Below are positions 9,311 to 18,308 of a stretch of DNA of 64,000 bases, in pieces. Position 1 is the stretch's first letter, and each line of letters starts with the position of its first letter. Both the position numbers and the translations under genes were made by a program. Origin of the DNA: an uncultured Bacteroides sp. Lineage in GTDB: Bacteria; Bacteroidota; Bacteroidia; Bacteroidales; Bacteroidaceae. The notes under the pieces were generated by a model. It searched no databases and was not told where the DNA came from. It worked only from the letters and a program-made list of their open reading frames with translations. The stretch spans positions 4,859-68,858 of the forward strand of contig NZ_CAJUHF010000015.1 of assembly GCF_910585845.1 (NCBI RefSeq). The letters are read 5' to 3'.

Positions 9311-9504
9311 GTAAACGATCGGAACGTTCCCGTCCGACAACCCCTACCACCCACGAGCAGTAGCTGGAAAAACGCCGTATGTACAACGATCACCCCATCC
9401 CCGACAACGTCCCTCTAAGTCCCGACAACCACTCCCTGTGGAACGACCGCCTGCAATGCAGGGAACCGTAGTACGAGTAAAAAGCCGCCGCATTTGCTAC
9501 CGTA

Positions 9505-9559
9505 TCCCCTGGGGTTTGCTGGAACGTTGCCTCGCATTTGTCCGGAAAACCCCAGGGGA
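9505..9559. repeat. 13-bp inverted repeat with self-complementary arms
   Basis: TCCCCTGGGGTTT (9505-9517) and AAACCCCAGGGGA (9547-9559) are perfect reverse complements separated by 29 bases. Each arm also contains its own CCCC(T/A)GGGG palindrome, so alternative foldings are possible. No T run follows, so it is not an evident terminator. Confidence 0.75.
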
Positions 9560-9640
9560 ATCGGACACAAAGCCCGGGGAAATCCGGCAATTTATAGTCA
9601 ATCTGGCTGTTTATAGTCAAAACGAAAAAACACACGAAAA

Positions 9641-9703
9641 CTGACGGAAACTGACATATCGTGACATATCCTGACAAAAACTGACAGAAACTGACAAAAC
9701 CTG
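9641..9703. repeat. 10-bp tandem repeat, consensus CTGACANAAA
   Basis: Six consecutive 10-bp units (CTGACGGAAA, CTGACATATC, GTGACATATC, CTGACAAAAA, CTGACAGAAA, CTGACAAAAC) and the start of a seventh, in exact register with one turn of the DNA helix. It ends about 22 bp before a -7 promoter box. Just upstream TTATAGTCAA occurs twice, 19 bp apart (9592 and 9611). Confidence 0.8.
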
Positions 9704-9725
9704 ATTTCCCCAATTTCACATGTCG

Positions 9726-9734
9726 TATCTTTGC
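9726..9734 (+). promoter_or_regulatory. Bacteroides -7 box (TATCTTTGC)
   Basis: Exact match to TAnnTTTG. No good TTTG -33 element is seen at the usual 19-21 bp; the 10-bp phased repeats just upstream may replace it as an activator site. It would drive the short ORF at 9836 after a leader of about 90 bases. Confidence 0.55.
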
Positions 9735-9835
9735 GTCAGCAAGCAAGGGAAAAGGCACCGCGGACCCGGTTTCCAAAGCCTGCACGGGAGGGAACGCCGA
9801 ACCGATTCCGACAACAAACAAAAAATTACACGATT

Positions 9836-9940
9836 ATGGCAAAAGCTTTAGTAATGCGCAGACAGCACCGCAAGAAAATCGGGGACAAGAACTCCCCGCT
9901 GGTCTATACCTTGGTACGTATTTCCATAAAGTCCCAATAA
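9836..9940 (+). CDS. Short ORF, 34 residues, possible remnant of an HU-like protein
   Basis: Starts MAKALVMRRQHRKKIGDK and continues NSPLVYTLVRIS before an early stop. It has a -7 promoter box about 105 bp upstream. The basic N-terminus followed by a YTLV strand recalls the start of Bacteroides HU/HIG DNA-binding proteins, but the body of such a protein is missing and no continuation is evident in the other frames. It may be a truncated gene or a genuine basic micro-protein. Both the gene and its relation to HU are uncertain. Confidence 0.35.
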   Translation: MAKALVMRRQHRKKIGDKNSPLVYTLVRISIKSQ

Positions 9941-10111
9941 GATTATCACAAGTCTACCACTCATACAACGAATACGTCAACTTTCCGGCAGTGACAATCC
10001 TCTGATTAGCTACCTTTTACAGTTTTGTGACATTTTTATCTCCATTTATGCCATAGCCTGCATACAGACATTAATGTCGCGAAATCATATTTCTCTTTTC
10101 CCATTTGCGCA

Positions 10112-10120
10112 TATCTTTGC
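10112..10120 (+). promoter_or_regulatory. -7 box (TATCTTTGC) upstream of the GH76-SusD block
   Basis: Exact TAnnTTTG match about 210 bp before the GH76 start, giving a long leader. No convincing -33 TTTG is seen, as often in activator-dependent Bacteroides promoters. It is the best candidate start for the second transcription unit. The rest of 9941-10331 shows nothing else that I can support. Confidence 0.55.
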
Positions 10121-10331
10121 AGGCAGAAAAAGTGTCATTCGTATCCTTGACCGAAAGAGATAGGTAAAACAAGAATATATAGGTATGAGATATTGTAAAC
10201 AGGAGAACAAAAGTGGGTGTGCCATAATCCGCAGGATGACCTGAATTATCTGTGGTGAACCATGACACACTCACTTCAAAACAAAAAGAAGAGAAAAGAA
10301 AAACATATAATATAATAACCCAAAACCAAGA

Positions 10332-11534
10332 ATGATGAATTCAAGACAAATGCTTTTCAGTTTATTACTATGCGTACTGGCAATGGCCGGCTGCGATGCG
10401 CCCAAACAAGTCCCCGCAGGCAATGAACTTGCCTTAATGCGAGCCAAGCAAACGTTGGATTCTTTATATCGGTATTATTCTGCTCCCAACACCTGCCTGC
10501 TACGTGAAAACTATCCGTCGGATGTTGAGAACTATACAGCAACTTATCTGGCATCGGAGGAACAAAAGAATATACCTAACCAATATTCTTATCTATGGCC
10601 CTATTCCGGTACTTTCTCAGCCGTAAACGCCTTATTTGCTGCCACAGGCGATGCAAACTACAAGTCATTGCTCGACAACAAAGTACTGATTGGATTGGAA
10701 GAGTATTTTGATACCCGAAGAACTCCTGAGGCATATGCTTCATACATCAACAGTGCTGCGCAATCCGACCGTTTCTATGATGACAACATCTGGTTGGGCA
10801 TCGACTTCACCGATATCTACCAGCTCACTCACGAAGCCGAATATCTTCGGAAAGCACAACTCATCTGGAAATTTATAGAAAGTGGCACGGACGACATTCT
10901 GGGAGGAGGCATCTATTGGTGTGAACAGAAGAAAGGTTCCAAAAACACCTGCTCGAACGCTCCCGGCTCAGTCCTTGCACTGAAACTCTTCGAAGCCACC
11001 CAAGACAGTACCTACTTCACGAAGGGAAAACGACTTTATGAGTGGACCAAAGCTACCCTGCAAGACTCTACAGATTACTTGTACTTTGACAATATCGCTT
11101 TAGACGGAAAAATAGGAAAAGCCAAATTCGCCTACAACAGCGGACAAATGATGCAGGCAGCTACCCTACTCTACCAACTGACCGGAGAGAAGAACTATCT
11201 CACCGATGCTCAAAACATAGCCCAAGCCTGCCACTGTTACTTCTTCATGGACCATACCCCCAAACATGGCACTCCCTTCAAACTACTGAAGAAGGGTGAC
11301 ATCTGGTTTACCGCAGTCATGCTCAGAGGATTCATCGAATTGTATCAAGCAGACCAAAACAGAACTTATCTGGACTCTTTCAACCAAAGTTTGGACTACG
11401 CCTGGGAACATGCACGGAACGAACAAGGATTGTTCAACACAGACTTCAGCGGAACTACCCACAACAACCGGAAATGGCTACTGACACAAGCTGCTATGAT
11501 CGAGATGTATGCCCGCCTTGCCAATGTAAAATAG
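10332..11534 (+). CDS. GH76 lipoprotein, alpha-1,6-mannanase family
   Basis: 400-residue (alpha/alpha)6-barrel enzyme of the endo-alpha-1,6-mannanase family. A lipoprotein signal with lipobox MAGC at residues 17-20 suggests surface or periplasmic anchoring. The family hallmark adjacent aspartates are Asp150-Asp151 in FYDDNIWLGID. Other barrel motifs are LGGGIYWCEQ and FAYNSGQMMQAATLLY. It leads the second enzyme block, 21 bp before GH125, and the pair suggests internal then terminal cleavage of alpha-1,6-mannose chains. The active-site context is DDN-W rather than DDD-WW, so substrate preference may differ from yeast mannan enzymes. Confidence 0.88.
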   Translation: MMNSRQMLFSLLLCVLAMAGCDAPKQVPAGNELALMRAKQTLDSLYRYYSAPNTCLLRENYPSDVENYTATYLASEEQKNIPNQYSYLWPYSGTFSAVNALFAATGDANYKSLLDNKVLIGLEEYFDTRRTPEAYASYINSAAQSDRFYDDNIWLGIDFTDIYQLTHEAEYLRKAQLIWKFIESGTDDILGGGIYWCEQKKGSKNTCSNAPGSVLALKLFEATQDSTYFTKGKRLYEWTKATLQDSTDYLYFDNIALDGKIGKAKFAYNSGQMMQAATLLYQLTGEKNYLTDAQNIAQACHCYFFMDHTPKHGTPFKLLKKGDIWFTAVMLRGFIELYQADQNRTYLDSFNQSLDYAWEHARNEQGLFNTDFSGTTHNNRKWLLTQAAMIEMYARLANVK

Positions 11535-11555
11535 GAAATATAAATATCCACAACC

Positions 11556-13022
11556 ATGAAAAAAAGAAATATCGGTTTATGTGCCATCGCTTTGTGCTGT
11601 ATGCACAACAGTACCCAAGCAATGGAAACAGTCCAAAAAAAGGACAATACTACAGTAGTCAATCACGCCCTGGCAAACGCCATTTACAAGACCAACCGTC
11701 CTGCCATGAAGAACAGGCTGTACATTTCGAAAGCCGTAGAAGCTGAAATCTTGCGGATAAAGAAACTGTTGACTAACCCCAAACTGGCATGGATGTTCGA
11801 GAACTGTTTCCCAAACACGCTGGACACGACCGTCCACTACCGCCTGTTGGACGGCAAGCCCGATACATTTGTCTACACCGGGGACATACATGCCATGTGG
11901 CTACGCGATTCAGGTGCCCAGGTATGGCCGTACATACAGCTGGCAGACAAAGACCCTGAACTGAAAAAGATGTTGGAAGGAGTTATCCGCCGCCAATTCC
12001 TGTGCATCAACATCGATCCATATGCCAACGCCTATAACGACGGTCCTACAGTCGGCAACTGGATGTCGGACATCACAGACATGAAGCCCGAACTGCACGA
12101 ACGGAAATGGGAGATAGACTCCCTGTGCTACCCGCTCCGCCTTGCCTACCAATACTGGAAGGCCACAGGCGATGCCAGCATTTTCGACGAGACATGGCTG
12201 AAAGCCATCACCAATATCCTCAAGACCTTCAAGGAACAACAACGCAAAGACAGCGCCGGTCCTTATAAGTTCCAACGCAAGACAGAACGTGCATTAGACA
12301 CGTTGAACAACAACGGCTTGGGAGCACCCGTCAATCCTGTCGGACTGATTGTCTCCTGTTTCCGCCCCTCGGACGATGCAACGACATTCCAGTTCCTGGT
12401 TCCGTCTAACTTCTTTGCCGTGTCTTCCTTAAAGAAAGCCGCGGAGATTCTTTCAACGGTAAATCAGAATAACGCCCTGGCACAAGAGTGTACAGACCTG
12501 GCAAACGAAGTAGCTACCGCTTTGCAGAAATATGCCACCTACAATCATCCGAAATATGGTACTATCTACGCTTTTGAAGTAGACGGTTTCGGCAATCATA
12601 TCCTGATGGACGATGCCAACGTACCCAGTCTCCTTGCCATGCCCTACTTGGGAGATGTGGACGTAAACGATCCGATCTATCAGAATACCCGCCGCTTTGT
12701 ATGGAGCCTGGACAATCCCTATTTCTTCAAAGGAAAAGCCGGTGAAGGTATAGGCGGTCCACACATCGGTTATGATATGGTGTGGCCCATGAGCATCATG
12801 ATGAAAGCCTTCACCAGCCAAGACGACCAAGAGATCAAAGAATGCATCAAGATGCTGATGGATACCGATGCCGGAACGGGATTCATGCACGAATCTTTCC
12901 ACAAGGACGATCCGGCAAACTTCACCCGTGCCTGGTTTGCCTGGCAAAACACGCTGTTCGGAGAGCTGATCATAAAACTGGTGAACGAAGGAAAAGTGGA
13001 ACTGCTGAACAACATCAAATAA
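11556..13022 (+). CDS. GH125 exo-alpha-1,6-mannosidase
   Basis: 488-residue inverting exo-mannosidase of family GH125 (formerly DUF1237). A signal peptide ends near STQA. Motifs seen are HAMWLRDSGAQVWPY with predicted catalytic Asp118, NPVGLIVSCFRPSDDA, DDANVPSLLAMPYLG, and GTGFMHESF with Glu446 as the second catalytic carboxylate. Length and motif order match characterised Bacteroides and clostridial GH125 enzymes. It should trim non-reducing alpha-1,6-mannose in the periplasm, downstream of the GH76 enzyme encoded 21 bp before it. Confidence 0.94.
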   Translation: MKKRNIGLCAIALCCMHNSTQAMETVQKKDNTTVVNHALANAIYKTNRPAMKNRLYISKAVEAEILRIKKLLTNPKLAWMFENCFPNTLDTTVHYRLLDGKPDTFVYTGDIHAMWLRDSGAQVWPYIQLADKDPELKKMLEGVIRRQFLCINIDPYANAYNDGPTVGNWMSDITDMKPELHERKWEIDSLCYPLRLAYQYWKATGDASIFDETWLKAITNILKTFKEQQRKDSAGPYKFQRKTERALDTLNNNGLGAPVNPVGLIVSCFRPSDDATTFQFLVPSNFFAVSSLKKAAEILSTVNQNNALAQECTDLANEVATALQKYATYNHPKYGTIYAFEVDGFGNHILMDDANVPSLLAMPYLGDVDVNDPIYQNTRRFVWSLDNPYFFKGKAGEGIGGPHIGYDMVWPMSIMMKAFTSQDDQEIKECIKMLMDTDAGTGFMHESFHKDDPANFTRAWFAWQNTLFGELIIKLVNEGKVELLNNIK

Positions 13023-13038
13023 AGAGGAGGAACAATCT

Positions 13039-14160
13039 ATGCGTAAATTATTCATAATCGGATTAATGGCTTTTGTTCCCGTTTGGACATCGGCACAAAA
13101 AGCATTCAAGAGCTGGCCCGAAGGCGTATCCCCAAAAGAAGTCGGCGAATTGGTCAGTAAACGTTTCGTAGAGGTGCCCCACCCTAACTTCAATGGCAAT
13201 CCGGCGCCTCCCAATGAGATTACTTATCCGGAGACCTGTGCTTGGTTTGGCGCCTTGCGGTATGCGGACATCACCCGCAACAAGCGGCTGCTCCGCCAAC
13301 TGGAAGAGCGTTTCCTGCCGATTTTTGGTCCGGAACGCCGCCTGCAACCCCTACCCGACCACGTAGACCATACCGTATTCGGAACCATTCCCCTGCAACT
13401 GTATGCACAGACGGGAAAGGAGATCTACTATCACCTCGGAATGTGGTATGCCGACGAACAATGGCAGATGCCTCGCAAGACCAAGCATAAAGAAGAGTAT
13501 CAGGCATTGTTGGACAAAGGGTTGTCGTGGCAGACACGTTACTGGATTGACGACATGTTCATGATTTCTGCCATCCAGTCCCAAGCCTTCTTCGTAACCA
13601 AAGACCGCAAGTATATAGACCGTGCCGCCGCAGAGATGGTGGTCTATCTGGACAAGATACAGCGACCGAACGGCTTGTTCTATCATGCGGAAGATGTACC
13701 CTTCTTTTGGGGACGCGGTAACGGATGGATGGCAGCCGGCATGACGGAACTTCTCGGATTGCTGCCCGAAGACAATCCGAACCGTGCCCGTATCCTGGAA
13801 TCGTACAGGAAGATGATGGATACCCTGCGCCAATATCAGAAAGAAGACGGCCTGTGGGGACAACTGGTAGACGACAAGACTACCTGGACGGAAACTTCCG
13901 GTTCCGCCATGTTTACCTACGCCATGATAAAGGGCGTCAAACAGGGTTGGCTGGATGAAGCAGTCTATACACCGGTAGTCCGCAAAGCATGGATCGCCCT
14001 CGTAGGACATATTGACGCAAACGGAGACATCGCAGGCGTATGTGAAGGTACCAACAAGACGAACGACCGCCAGTTCTATTTGAACCGCCGTACGTTATTG
14101 GGCAATATGCACGGACAGGCTCCGGTGTTATGGTGTGTAAACGCATTCTTGGAAAAATGA
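13039..14160 (+). CDS. GH105 unsaturated uronyl hydrolase
   Basis: 373-residue (alpha/alpha)6-barrel enzyme with a signal peptide ending near TSAQ. GH105 enzymes hydrate the double bond of 4,5-unsaturated uronic acids left at the non-reducing end by a polysaccharide lyase. Motifs: RYWIDDMFM with Asp171/Asp172, FWGRGNGWMAAG, SGSAMFTYAM and a C-terminal HGQAPVLW. An AGGG-like ribosome site precedes the start. Its presence implies a lyase acting on the same glycan; no known lyase family is visible in the window, which makes the unclassified protein at 18309 a candidate. Rhamnogalacturonyl or glucuronyl specificity is not readable. Confidence 0.92.
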   Translation: MRKLFIIGLMAFVPVWTSAQKAFKSWPEGVSPKEVGELVSKRFVEVPHPNFNGNPAPPNEITYPETCAWFGALRYADITRNKRLLRQLEERFLPIFGPERRLQPLPDHVDHTVFGTIPLQLYAQTGKEIYYHLGMWYADEQWQMPRKTKHKEEYQALLDKGLSWQTRYWIDDMFMISAIQSQAFFVTKDRKYIDRAAAEMVVYLDKIQRPNGLFYHAEDVPFFWGRGNGWMAAGMTELLGLLPEDNPNRARILESYRKMMDTLRQYQKEDGLWGQLVDDKTTWTETSGSAMFTYAMIKGVKQGWLDEAVYTPVVRKAWIALVGHIDANGDIAGVCEGTNKTNDRQFYLNRRTLLGNMHGQAPVLWCVNAFLEK

Positions 14161-14181
14161 CCTTATAATTATAGAAAAACG

Positions 14182-16128
14182 ATGATACATAAGTATTTTA
14201 CACTCGCTTTAATCGCACTATTTTGCATGTGTGCAGGACAAATGTCCGCCAAAGAGATCAGCATACAGTCGCCGGACGGCAAGCTGAAAGTGAATATCGA
14301 ACTGAAAGATAAGATCTATTATTCCGTATATTCGGGCAATGACCTGCTGCTGGATAACTGCTCCCTGACAATGACATTAGGTAACGAAGTACTGGGCGAC
14401 CAACCGCGACTGAAAAGCCTGAAGCGCGGCAAGATCGACGAAAGCATCAAGCGGGAAGTCCCTTTGAAGAATGCCATCGTAGAGAACCACTGTAACACTT
14501 TACGCCTGAACATGGCAGGCAACTATGCCGTCGAGTTCCGTGTCTTCGATAAAGGAATGGCATACCGCTTTCTGACGGACAAGAAAGGTGAGGTTGAAGT
14601 GATGGGAGAAGACTTCGTGATCAATTTCCCGGCAGACTATCTTGCCCATCTGTCCCAACCCAGCGGATTCAAGACCTCTTATGAATATCCGTACACGCAC
14701 GTACAGACCAAGGAATACAAGTCCACTGACCGCATGAGCTATCTGCCCATACTTTTGGAGACCGACAAGGCATACAAGATATTGATATCGGAAGCCGACT
14801 TGCGGGATTACCCATGCATGTTTCTGAAGAGCACGGGCGATAACGGCATGCAATCGCTCTTCCCGAAGTGCCCGCTGGAATTCGGCGAAGACGGCGACCG
14901 CAGCCAGAAAATCCTGAAAGAGGCCGATTACATAGCCAAGACTTCCGGCAAGAGAAGTTTCCCGTGGCGTTTCTTTGTGATTTCCGATGACGATAGGGAC
15001 ATCGTTTCCAATGAGATGGTCTATAACCTCTCCGCCCCTTGCGAACTGAAAGACTACAGTTGGATCAAACCGGGACAAGTGAGCTGGGAATGGTGGCACG
15101 ATGCCCGCCTGTACGGGGTTGATTTCCGTTCCGGCTATAACATGGATTCTTATAAGTATTATATTGACTTCGCTTCCACTTTCGGCATCCCCTACATCAT
15201 CATGGACGAAGGTTGGGCAAAAAGTACCCGTGACCCGTTCACACCCAATCCGACGATCGACCTGCAGGAACTGATCAAATATGGCAAGGAACGTAACGTA
15301 AAAATCGTACTGTGGCTCACCTGGCTGACCGTAGAGAATCATTTCGACCTGTTCAAGACCTTTGCCGACTGGGGAATTGCCGGAGTGAAGATCGACTTCA
15401 TGGACCGCAGCGACCAGTGGATGGTGAACTACTACGAGCGCGTGGCAAAAGAAGCTGCCAAGCACAAGCTGTTTGTAGACTTTCACGGTGCATTCAAGCC
15501 CGCCGGACTGGAACGAAGATATCCGAACATTCTCTCTTACGAAGGCGTATTGGGCATGGAGCAAGGCGGCAACTGCAAGCCGGCAAACACCATTTACCTT
15601 CCCTTCATGCGTAATGCCGTAGGTCCGATGGACTTTACCCCCGGTTCCATGCTCTCCGCCCAGCCGGAGGACAACCGTTCTACCCGCGCCAATGCGATGG
15701 GTTCCGGAACCCGCGCTTACCAGATGGCACTGTTCGTCGTATTCGAAAGCGGTTTGCAGATGCTGGCGGACAATCCGGTGTATTACTATCGCGAACGTCC
15801 CTGCACGGAATTTATCTCCAGTGTCCCCGTAGTTTGGGATGAAACCAAGGTTCTTGATGCCAAAGTGGGAGAATATGTCGTTATCGCCCGTCGCAGCGGA
15901 GCGAAATGGTTCGTCGGTGCCATCACCAACAACACGGGACGCGAACTTGAAGTCGATTTAAGTTTCCTGCCGGAAAACAAACGCATGCACCTCACCTATT
16001 TTGAAGACGGTATCAATGCCGACCGTCAGGCAATGGATTACAAGAAGAGAGAGACGGACGTCACAAGTTCCACCAAGCTGACCATGAAACTGGTCCGCAA
16101 TGGCGGTTGGGCAGGGGTAATCGAATAA
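14182..16128 (+). CDS. GH97 retaining alpha-galactosidase type
   Basis: 648 residues, signal peptide ending near MSAKE. The N-terminal beta-supersandwich (ISIQSPDGKLKVNIEL) leads into the catalytic barrel with GQVSWEWWHDARLYG and YIIMDEGW, then a C-terminal beta domain. Asp405 in GVKIDFMDR occupies the nucleophile position of retaining GH97 enzymes (alpha-galactosidase type); the inverting SusB-type glucosidases lack it. It follows GH105 by 21 bp. With the GH27 gene upstream the locus has two routes to remove alpha-galactose or a related sugar. Confidence 0.93.
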   Translation: MIHKYFTLALIALFCMCAGQMSAKEISIQSPDGKLKVNIELKDKIYYSVYSGNDLLLDNCSLTMTLGNEVLGDQPRLKSLKRGKIDESIKREVPLKNAIVENHCNTLRLNMAGNYAVEFRVFDKGMAYRFLTDKKGEVEVMGEDFVINFPADYLAHLSQPSGFKTSYEYPYTHVQTKEYKSTDRMSYLPILLETDKAYKILISEADLRDYPCMFLKSTGDNGMQSLFPKCPLEFGEDGDRSQKILKEADYIAKTSGKRSFPWRFFVISDDDRDIVSNEMVYNLSAPCELKDYSWIKPGQVSWEWWHDARLYGVDFRSGYNMDSYKYYIDFASTFGIPYIIMDEGWAKSTRDPFTPNPTIDLQELIKYGKERNVKIVLWLTWLTVENHFDLFKTFADWGIAGVKIDFMDRSDQWMVNYYERVAKEAAKHKLFVDFHGAFKPAGLERRYPNILSYEGVLGMEQGGNCKPANTIYLPFMRNAVGPMDFTPGSMLSAQPEDNRSTRANAMGSGTRAYQMALFVVFESGLQMLADNPVYYYRERPCTEFISSVPVVWDETKVLDAKVGEYVVIARRSGAKWFVGAITNNTGRELEVDLSFLPENKRMHLTYFEDGINADRQAMDYKKRETDVTSSTKLTMKLVRNGGWAGVIE

Positions 16129-16147
16129 ATAAAAAGAAGGCCACAAC

Positions 16148-18301
16148 ATGATGAAGTTACGAATTATATATTTGCTGTTCCTGCTCTGTAGCACTTCGCT
16201 GCTACAGGCAGAGAATGGCTATGAGCTTTGGCTACGTTATCGGCCGGTAGCCAAAGGAACATCCCATACCTCCTATTGCATGAAGAACCAAAAGGTCATG
16301 TTCCCCGGAGAGACGGAAAGCCTGATTGCTGCAAGAAAAGAGTTACAGGCAGGACTGTCCGGCTTACTGGACATCCCTTATACGGAGACGAAAGTTTTGG
16401 AGAACAACATGCTTGTTGTCGGTACGCCGCAATCCGTACCCTTGTTCAAGCAACAAACTTTCCACGCTGAAATTGACGGTCTGGCTGACGAAGGATACCT
16501 GATTAGAAGTTGCACTATCGAAGGGAAAAAGGTTACTGTCATAGCAGCCCGGACTGATGTCGGGGTACTGTACGGTGTGTTCCACTACCTCAGACTGATG
16601 CAAACCGACCACTCTCTGGACAAACTGCACATCCAGGAGAATCCCAAACTGAAATATCGCGTACTGGATCATTGGGACAACCTGAACGGCACCGTAGAAC
16701 GCGGCTATGCAGGTTACAGCATCTGGAACTGGGAACGGCTTCCGTCCTACAAGGAACAACGCTACACGGACTATGCACGTGCCAATGCCTCCATCGGTAT
16801 CAACGGAGCAGTGCTCAACAATGTAAATGCCCAGGCCAAAAGCCTGCGATACGACTGGTTAGTCAAAGCCTCCGGATTGGCAGACGCATTCCGTCCTTAC
16901 GGCATCAAAGTGTATCTGACAGCAAAATTCAGCGCCCCCAAGGAGATAGGCGGACTGAACACGGCGAACCCCAAAGATCCCCAAGTGCGGAAGTGGTGGA
17001 AAGATAAAGTGGAAGAGATCTACTCTCTGATTCCCGACTTCGGCGGATTCTTGGTGAAGGCAAACTCCGAAGGTCAGCCCGGTCCCCAGGATTACGGCTG
17101 TTCGCATGCCGACGGTGCAAATATGCTTGCCGAAGCATTGAAGCCTTATGGAGGAATTGTATTCTGGCGGGCATTTGTCTATCAGAACGAACGTCATGTA
17201 GACCGTGTGATAACCGGATACAACGAGTTTAAGCCGTTGGATGGCGAGTTTGCCGACAATGTCTTCGTACAGCCCAAGAACGGTCCCATAGACTTCCAGC
17301 CACGCGAACCTTTCCATCCGCTGTTCGGCGGTATGCCCGACACGCCGCTCTCTCTGGAACTTCAGATCACGCAAGAGAACCTCGGACATGCAGGCCATCT
17401 GGTATATCTGGGTACACTGTTCGAAGAGATCCTTCAGTCGGATACTTACGAACAGGGCAAAGGCTCCACCGTATCGAAAGTGTTGCAGAATTATCAGAAG
17501 ACGCATGGCATCTCTGCCATTGCCGGAGTACCGAACATCGGTACGGACCTGAACTGGACCGGACACCTCTTCGGGCAAGCCAACTGGTATGCCTTCGGTC
17601 GCTTGGCATGGAATCCGGATGCAAGCGCAGGCAAGATAGCGGAAGAGTGGGCAAGAATGACTTTCTCCAACAGTGAAAGCGTGCTCTCTCCGGTGTTGAA
17701 GATCATGATGATGTCCCGCGAAACCTACGTCGACTATACCATGCCCCTCGGGCTGAACCATATCATGAACTTCGGCACACACAACGGTCCCGAACCTTGG
17801 CACGACGATCCGGTATGGACTGCCTACGACTATCACAAAATCACCAAGGACAGCATCGGTGTAGACAGAACCCTCAAAGGAACGGGAGCTACCGGACAAT
17901 ATCATGTACCGGTCTGTGCAATGTTCGATGACATCAAGAAGTGCCCGCAGGAGTATCTGCTGTGGTTCCATCGGGTTCCTTGGAGCTACAAGACGGCTTC
18001 GGGAAGAAGCTTGTGGAACGAACTGGTTCACTATTACTACAAAGGTGTAGATGAAGTCCGGCAGATGCAGCAGATATGGAATGAACTGGACGGACAGATA
18101 GACCGCGAACGTTTCGAGCATGTAGCCTCTCTCCTGAAGTATCAGGAGCAGGAAGCCATCTGGTGGCGCGACGGTTGCCTGCTATTCTTCCAGGATTATT
18201 CGGGATTGCCCATCCCTGCCAATCTGGAACAACCCAAACATTCACTGAAATATTATAAAAACATCCCTTTCCCGCACGACTGGAAAGGACACTACGAATA
18301 A
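16148..18301 (+). CDS. GH67 alpha-glucuronidase
   Basis: 717 residues with signal peptide ending near LLQA. The family removes alpha-1,2-linked (4-O-methyl)glucuronic acid from the non-reducing end of xylo-oligosaccharides. The N-terminal beta domain is followed by a barrel with RVLDHWDNLNGTVERGYAG. Catalytic residues match the family spacing: acid Glu308 in KANSEGQPGP, base pair Asp382 in GPIDFQPREP and Glu410 in LQITQE. Length is normal for GH67. The gene sits 19 bp after GH97 and 7 bp before the unclassified protein. A non-xylan substrate is possible given the mannan enzymes beside it. Confidence 0.95.
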   Translation: MMKLRIIYLLFLLCSTSLLQAENGYELWLRYRPVAKGTSHTSYCMKNQKVMFPGETESLIAARKELQAGLSGLLDIPYTETKVLENNMLVVGTPQSVPLFKQQTFHAEIDGLADEGYLIRSCTIEGKKVTVIAARTDVGVLYGVFHYLRLMQTDHSLDKLHIQENPKLKYRVLDHWDNLNGTVERGYAGYSIWNWERLPSYKEQRYTDYARANASIGINGAVLNNVNAQAKSLRYDWLVKASGLADAFRPYGIKVYLTAKFSAPKEIGGLNTANPKDPQVRKWWKDKVEEIYSLIPDFGGFLVKANSEGQPGPQDYGCSHADGANMLAEALKPYGGIVFWRAFVYQNERHVDRVITGYNEFKPLDGEFADNVFVQPKNGPIDFQPREPFHPLFGGMPDTPLSLELQITQENLGHAGHLVYLGTLFEEILQSDTYEQGKGSTVSKVLQNYQKTHGISAIAGVPNIGTDLNWTGHLFGQANWYAFGRLAWNPDASAGKIAEEWARMTFSNSESVLSPVLKIMMMSRETYVDYTMPLGLNHIMNFGTHNGPEPWHDDPVWTAYDYHKITKDSIGVDRTLKGTGATGQYHVPVCAMFDDIKKCPQEYLLWFHRVPWSYKTASGRSLWNELVHYYYKGVDEVRQMQQIWNELDGQIDRERFEHVASLLKYQEQEAIWWRDGCLLFFQDYSGLPIPANLEQPKHSLKYYKNIPFPHDWKGHYE

Positions 18302-18308
18302 AGAATTT

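Noticed and set aside
8900..9418. Open frame of 172 codons in the A-rich tract
   Set aside because: The product is only a Lys/Asn/Ser/Gln run without a recognisable fold, no ribosome site precedes it, and stops are rare by composition.
16859..18121. Long antisense open frame opposite GH67 (420 codons)
   Set aside because: GH67 on the other strand has full catalytic residues and family length; the antisense frame is a shadow with no motif.
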